This document shows, one piece after another, positions 60,964 to 64,000 of a DNA stretch of 64,000 nt. The DNA is from Rubrivivax sp. (GTDB lineage: Bacteria > Pseudomonadota > Gammaproteobacteria > Burkholderiales > Burkholderiaceae_C). Numbering within the stretch: position 1 is the first letter of the stretch; every line of letters begins with the position of its first letter. A program made the position numbers and the translations under genes. The notes under the pieces were generated by a model. That model was not told where the DNA came from and did no database searches. It was given only the letters and a program-made list of their open reading frames with translations. Where the stretch lies: assembly GCA_027487905.1 (NCBI GenBank), contig JAIYCR010000095.1, positions 1-64,000 of the forward strand, read 5' to 3'.

Positions 60964-63441
60964 ATGGGCGCCTCCTTCACTCCAGCCGAACTTCCCGCGG
61001 GCAACCGGGCCGACGACGAGGTCGCGCGGCTGCGCATCCCGCCGCACTCCATCGAGGCCGAGCAGAGCGTGCTCGGCGGCCTGCTGCTGGACAACAGCGC
61101 CTACGACCGCGCCGGCGATCTGCTCACCGACAGCGATTTCTACCGCTACGAGCACCGCGCCATCTTCTCGGCCATCCGAGGTCTGATCGACGCCACGCGG
61201 CCGGCGGACGTCATCACCGTCTATGAGCAGCTGCAAAGCCTGGGCAAGGGCGAGGAGTGTGGCGGCGTCGTCTACCTCAATGCGCTGGCCCAATCGGTGC
61301 CCAGCGCAGCCAACCTGCGTCGCTACGCGGAGATCGTCCGCGAGCGGGCCATCCTGCGCAAGCTGATCGCGGCAAGCGACGAGATCGCCACCACCGCCTT
61401 CAACACCCAGGGCCGCCCGGTCGACCAGGTGCTCGACGAGGCCGAGGGCAAGATCTTCCAGATCGGCGAGGAGGGCACCCGCGGCAAGCAGGGCTTCCAG
61501 AGCATGGACTCGCTGGTGGTGGCCCTGCTCGACCGGGTGGGCGAACTGGCGGAGAACGGCGCGGAGGACGTCACCGGCGTGCGCACCGGCTTCTACGACC
61601 TGGACCGCATGACGGCCGGCCTGCAGCCGGGCGATCTGATCGTGCTGGCGGCGAGACCCTCGATGGGCAAGGCCCAGCCGCTGGATGCAAAGGTCAGGAC
61701 ACGGACTGGCTGGAAGGCCATGGGCGAGCTGGAGGTCGGCGACGCGCTCGCCTCCGTCGATGGCGAAGCCTCCATCGTGACGGGTGTCTATCCGCAGGGT
61801 GTGCGGCCGGTCTGGCGGGTCCGCTTTTCCGATGGGCGCTCGGCCGAGGCCTGTGACGAGCATCTGTGGTCGGTGCACTGCAGGCATTGGGATGCGCCGC
61901 GGGTGCTCAGCACGGCCGAGCTGAGGCGGCTGCTGACGCGTGCGCGTTACCGCAACCGGGTGTGGATCGAGCCCCACCATGGACGCTTCGGGCATTCGGA
62001 CCCGCTGCCGGTGGACCCCTGGCTTCTGGGTGCGCTGCTGGGCGACGGCAGCCTCACCGGCACGGGCACCGTTCGGTTCTCGACGGCCTCGCCCGAGATG
62101 GTCGCCCGGGTGGGCGAGCGGCTGGCCGACGGCATGACGATGACCCCTGCGGGCGGCTGCGACTGGCGTCTCGTCCGGGAGGATCGAGGCCACGTCGCGG
62201 GAGTCTCCGGCCAGCAGCCCAACCCCCTGCGGCTGGCCTTGCAGGCCCTTGGCCTGTCGGGCCTGCCCAGCGACCGCAAGTTCATCCCGCGCTGCTACCT
62301 GGAAGCTGACCGGGAGCGCCGGCTGGACCTGCTGCGTGGCTTGCTGGATACCGACGGATGGGTGGAACGCTGGGGAAGCGTTCGACTTTCAACGTCGAGC
62401 GCGGCGCTGGCCCAGGATGTGGCCGAACTGGTCCGCTCACTGGGCGGATGGTGTTCCATCGCGGTGAAGCAGCCCTGTTTCACGACGGTGGCGGGCGTGC
62501 GGATGGCCGGCTTGCCGGCCCATGTCTGTCACATCTCCCATCCCGAGCCGCAATCGCTTTTCCTGCTCTCGGACAAACAGCTTCGCGTGCCCGCTTCGTG
62601 GCAACGGCGCAAGCGACTGAACGTGCTGTCCGTCGAACCGAGCCGCGAGACCCCTTGCCAGTGCATCGCGGTGAGCCACCCCAGCCGGCTCTACATCACC
62701 GATCAGGATGTCGTCACCCACAACACCGCCTTTGCGCTGAACATCGGCGAACACGTGGCCGTGCAGGAGGGGCTGCCGGTGGTGGTGTTCTCGATGGAAA
62801 TGGGCGCGCAGCAGCTGGCGCTGCGGATGGTGGGCTCGCTCGGTCGCATCGACCAGAGCCACCTGCGCACCGGCCGCCTGGCCGACGACGAATGGGGGCG
62901 GCTGACCGAGGCGGTAGAGCGCCTGGGCAAGGTGAGCCTCTTCATCGACGAGACACCGGGACTGACGCCCAGCGAACTGCGGGCGCGGGCGCGCCGGCAG
63001 GCACGGCACTGCGGCAAGCTCGGCCTCATCATCGTGGACTACCTGCAGCTGATGAGCGGCTCTTCGAGCAACGAGGAAAACCGCGCGACGGTGCTGGGCG
63101 AGATCTCCCGCGGCCTGAAGGGCCTGGCCAAGGAACTGGGCTGCCCGGTGATCGCGCTGTCGCAGCTGAACCGCAGCGTGGAGACACGGCCGGACAAGCG
63201 CCCGATGATGAGCGACCTGCGCGAGTCGGGCGCCATCGAGCAGGACGCGGACGTGATCATGTTCATCTACCGCGACGACTACTACACCAAGGAGGCGAGC
63301 AAGGAGCCGGGGGTGGCCGAGATCATCATCGGCAAGCAGCGAAACGGCCCCACCGGCACGGTCAAGCTCACCTTCCTCAAGCCGCTGACCAAGTTCGACA
63401 ACCTGGCACCGGGCAGCTTCGGCAGCGGAAGCGACTACTGA
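60964..63441 (+). CDS. dnaB: Replicative DNA helicase DnaB, interrupted by an intein
   Basis: Hexameric helicase of the replication fork. The N-terminal domain contains IPPHSIEAEQSVLGGLLLDN; the RecA-like motor domain has Walker B around Asp692 (LIIVDYLQLM). The reading frame is 825 residues, against about 470 for the family. The excess is a 351-residue intein (237-587) placed between Lys236 and Thr588 of the Walker A motif, ARPSMGK-T. Removing it leaves 474 residues with an intact P-loop. The frame is continuous and both exteins are well conserved. There is no clear ribosome-binding site before the ATG at 60964. Confidence 0.97.
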   Translation: MGASFTPAELPAGNRADDEVARLRIPPHSIEAEQSVLGGLLLDNSAYDRAGDLLTDSDFYRYEHRAIFSAIRGLIDATRPADVITVYEQLQSLGKGEECGGVVYLNALAQSVPSAANLRRYAEIVRERAILRKLIAASDEIATTAFNTQGRPVDQVLDEAEGKIFQIGEEGTRGKQGFQSMDSLVVALLDRVGELAENGAEDVTGVRTGFYDLDRMTAGLQPGDLIVLAARPSMGKAQPLDAKVRTRTGWKAMGELEVGDALASVDGEASIVTGVYPQGVRPVWRVRFSDGRSAEACDEHLWSVHCRHWDAPRVLSTAELRRLLTRARYRNRVWIEPHHGRFGHSDPLPVDPWLLGALLGDGSLTGTGTVRFSTASPEMVARVGERLADGMTMTPAGGCDWRLVREDRGHVAGVSGQQPNPLRLALQALGLSGLPSDRKFIPRCYLEADRERRLDLLRGLLDTDGWVERWGSVRLSTSSAALAQDVAELVRSLGGWCSIAVKQPCFTTVAGVRMAGLPAHVCHISHPEPQSLFLLSDKQLRVPASWQRRKRLNVLSVEPSRETPCQCIAVSHPSRLYITDQDVVTHNTAFALNIGEHVAVQEGLPVVVFSMEMGAQQLALRMVGSLGRIDQSHLRTGRLADDEWGRLTEAVERLGKVSLFIDETPGLTPSELRARARRQARHCGKLGLIIVDYLQLMSGSSSNEENRATVLGEISRGLKGLAKELGCPVIALSQLNRSVETRPDKRPMMSDLRESGAIEQDADVIMFIYRDDYYTKEASKEPGVAEIIIGKQRNGPTGTVKLTFLKPLTKFDNLAPGSFGSGSDY
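61672..62724 (+). mobile_element. Class 3-type intein with LAGLIDADG homing endonuclease in dnaB
   Basis: Protein-splicing element of 351 residues. It begins AQPLDAKVRTRTGW, so position 1 is Ala and the usual Cys/Ser nucleophile is absent. Block B reads CDEHLWSV with Trp at intein 66. Block F reads CQCIAV with Cys at 329 and 331 (331 best fits the conserved site). The end is VVTHN followed by Thr+1. This Trp-Cys-Thr set, with Ala1, is the hallmark of class 3 inteins. The endonuclease motifs LLGALLGDG (intein 118-126) and LLRGLLDTDG (220-229) both keep their acidic residues, so the endonuclease may be active. Codons such as CAT, GAT, CTT and TCA look more frequent than in the exteins, by eye. 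Confidence 0.95.
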
Positions 63442-63480
63442 GAACGGGCGGCTTCACCCGGAGCGGCTTGGACGGGGGAG

Positions 63481-63497
63481 GGGGGCGGTTCGCCCCC
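63481..63497 (+). terminator. Weak terminator-like hairpin after dnaB
   Basis: A 7-bp stem (GGGGGCG 63481-63487 with CGCCCCC 63491-63497), a 3-base loop and only two T residues after it. It lies 40 bases after the dnaB stop. Confidence 0.45.
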
Positions 63498-63516
63498 TTG
63501 GCAGCGGCAGGCAATA

Positions 63517-63532
63517 CTGTATATATTCACAG
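63517..63532 (+). promoter_or_regulatory. LexA-binding (SOS) box
   Basis: CTGTATATATTCACAG matches the gammaproteobacterial-type LexA consensus CTGT(AT)4ACAG at 14 of 16 positions, with both CTGT and ACAG arms perfect. It ends one base before the ATG at 63534 of the radical SAM gene. In such GC-rich DNA an AT-rich match of this quality is unlikely to be chance. Confidence 0.85.
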
Positions 63533-63533
63533 C

Positions 63534-64000
63534 ATGCCTGCCGCCCATGCTCCGCTTGCCCTGCCCGTGGCCACCCAGTCCCTGCCCTGGCCCCGGGCCC
63601 TGCGCGGGCGCGGCACCGGCTGGGCCATCGAACACCGTTTCCAGTCCACCCGCAGCGAGGCCTTCGACGACGGCTGGGGTCTGCTCGACCAGCAGGCCGA
63701 GGAAACGGTGCTGCCGCCAGCCACCCAGGTGATCGAAGAGCGGGCGAAGTCCATCCTGGCCGGCAACGACTCGCCCGACATCCCCTTCGACCTGTCCATC
63801 AACCCCTACCGGGGCTGCGAGCATGGTTGCGTCTACTGCTTCGCACGCCCCACGCACAGCTACCTGAACCTGTCGCCCGGCCTCGATTTCGAGACCCGCA
63901 TCGTGGCCAAGGTGAATGCCGCCGAACGCCTGCGCGCGGCCTTCGCCAGCCCCGGCTACCAGCCGATGGCCCTGAACCTCGGCTCCGCCACCGACGCCTA
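63534..64000 (+). CDS. PA0069-family radical SAM protein (3' partial)
   Basis: Radical SAM protein related to spore photoproduct lyase-like (COG1533) enzymes, function not established. The cluster motif is C95, C99, C102 in CEHGCVYC, preceded by INPYRG and followed by FARPTHSYLNLSPG, the family signature. About 155 residues are visible before the window ends in open frame; the family is near 350-370. The ATG at 63534 directly follows a LexA box, so damage-inducible expression is likely. In many Burkholderiales this family sits next to the imuA-imuB-dnaE2 mutagenesis genes, which would be downstream of the window if so. Confidence 0.9.
   Translation, partial: MPAAHAPLALPVATQSLPWPRALRGRGTGWAIEHRFQSTRSEAFDDGWGLLDQQAEETVLPPATQVIEERAKSILAGNDSPDIPFDLSINPYRGCEHGCVYCFARPTHSYLNLSPGLDFETRIVAKVNAAERLRAAFASPGYQPMALNLGSATDA

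Noticed and set aside
61672-62724. The dnaB insert as an intron, insertion sequence or a second gene
   Set aside because: The reading frame is continuous through both junctions, the insert has protein-splicing motifs at both ends, and no terminal inverted repeats or target duplications are visible.

Overview
The window is about 64 kb of very GC-rich (visually well over 65% GC), densely packed bacterial chromosome. Gene content and order point to Betaproteobacteria, order Burkholderiales, most like the Rubrivivax/Leptothrix/Ideonella or Comamonadaceae side; this is inference from synteny and protein style, not a measured classification. Pointers are hisZ beside purA, a DUF4148 protein, a YdcH-like (DUF465) protein, priB inside the rpsF operon and a PA0069-type radical SAM gene. 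Nearly every gene is a housekeeping gene and looks intact. I see no insertion sequence, prophage, CRISPR array or rRNA operon. One tRNA gene is present.

Layout. 1-6.4 kb: sucA (cut by the window edge), sucB, lpd and zapE. 6.4-9.5 kb: a PP2C phosphatase on the minus strand, a YdcH-like protein and the YoaA/DinG-type helicase. 9.5-14.7 kb: bamD, divergent from rluD, then scpB and a giant rluB. 14.8-24.4 kb: ndk-rlmN-pilW-rodZ-ispG-hisS-yfgM-bamB-der. 24.5-31.7 kb: hfq-hflX-hflK-hflC-hisZ-purA and a phosphoribosyltransferase. 31.8-35.9 kb: tRNA-Leu(CAG), rnr and nnr. 36-52.9 kb: the translation/envelope supercluster rpsB-tsf-pyrH-frr-uppS-cdsA-dxr-rseP-bamA-skp-lpxD-fabZ-lpxA-lpxB-rnhB, followed by a SpoU methyltransferase and a photolyase-like gene. 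53-56.5 kb: the divergent regulator/enzyme pair ppsR/ppsA. 56.5-59.1 kb: a DUF4148 protein and an OmpR/CusS-type two-component system. 59.2-63.4 kb: rpsF-priB-rpsR-rplI and dnaB. 63.5 kb to the end: a radical SAM gene cut by the window edge.

How the genes work together. sucA/sucB/lpd build the 2-oxoglutarate dehydrogenase complex. bamA, bamB, bamD, skp, yfgM and rseP concern outer-membrane protein assembly and its surveillance. uppS and cdsA feed envelope lipids, and lpxD, lpxA and lpxB make lipid A. ispG and dxr are two steps of the MEP isoprenoid pathway that supplies uppS. hflX, hflK and hflC with hfq form the classic stress/quality-control neighbourhood.

The most unusual element is an intein inside DnaB (bases 61672-62724, 351 residues). 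It splits the Walker A motif between GK and T, starts with Ala instead of Cys/Ser, carries the Trp/Cys/Thr signature of class 3 inteins, and keeps both LAGLIDADG endonuclease motifs. Other points: a near-consensus LexA box one base upstream of the radical SAM gene's start codon; a perfect sliding-clamp-binding pentapeptide (QLDLF) at the C-terminus of the photolyase-like protein; an apparent CTG start for hflX; a 772-residue RluB with long disordered tails; and a nested stem in the rpsB leader. No stretch over 300 bases lacks a gene. The largest gaps are ppsR-ppsA (269), the rpsB leader (248), rluD-scpB (244) and hflC-hisZ (231), each described below.
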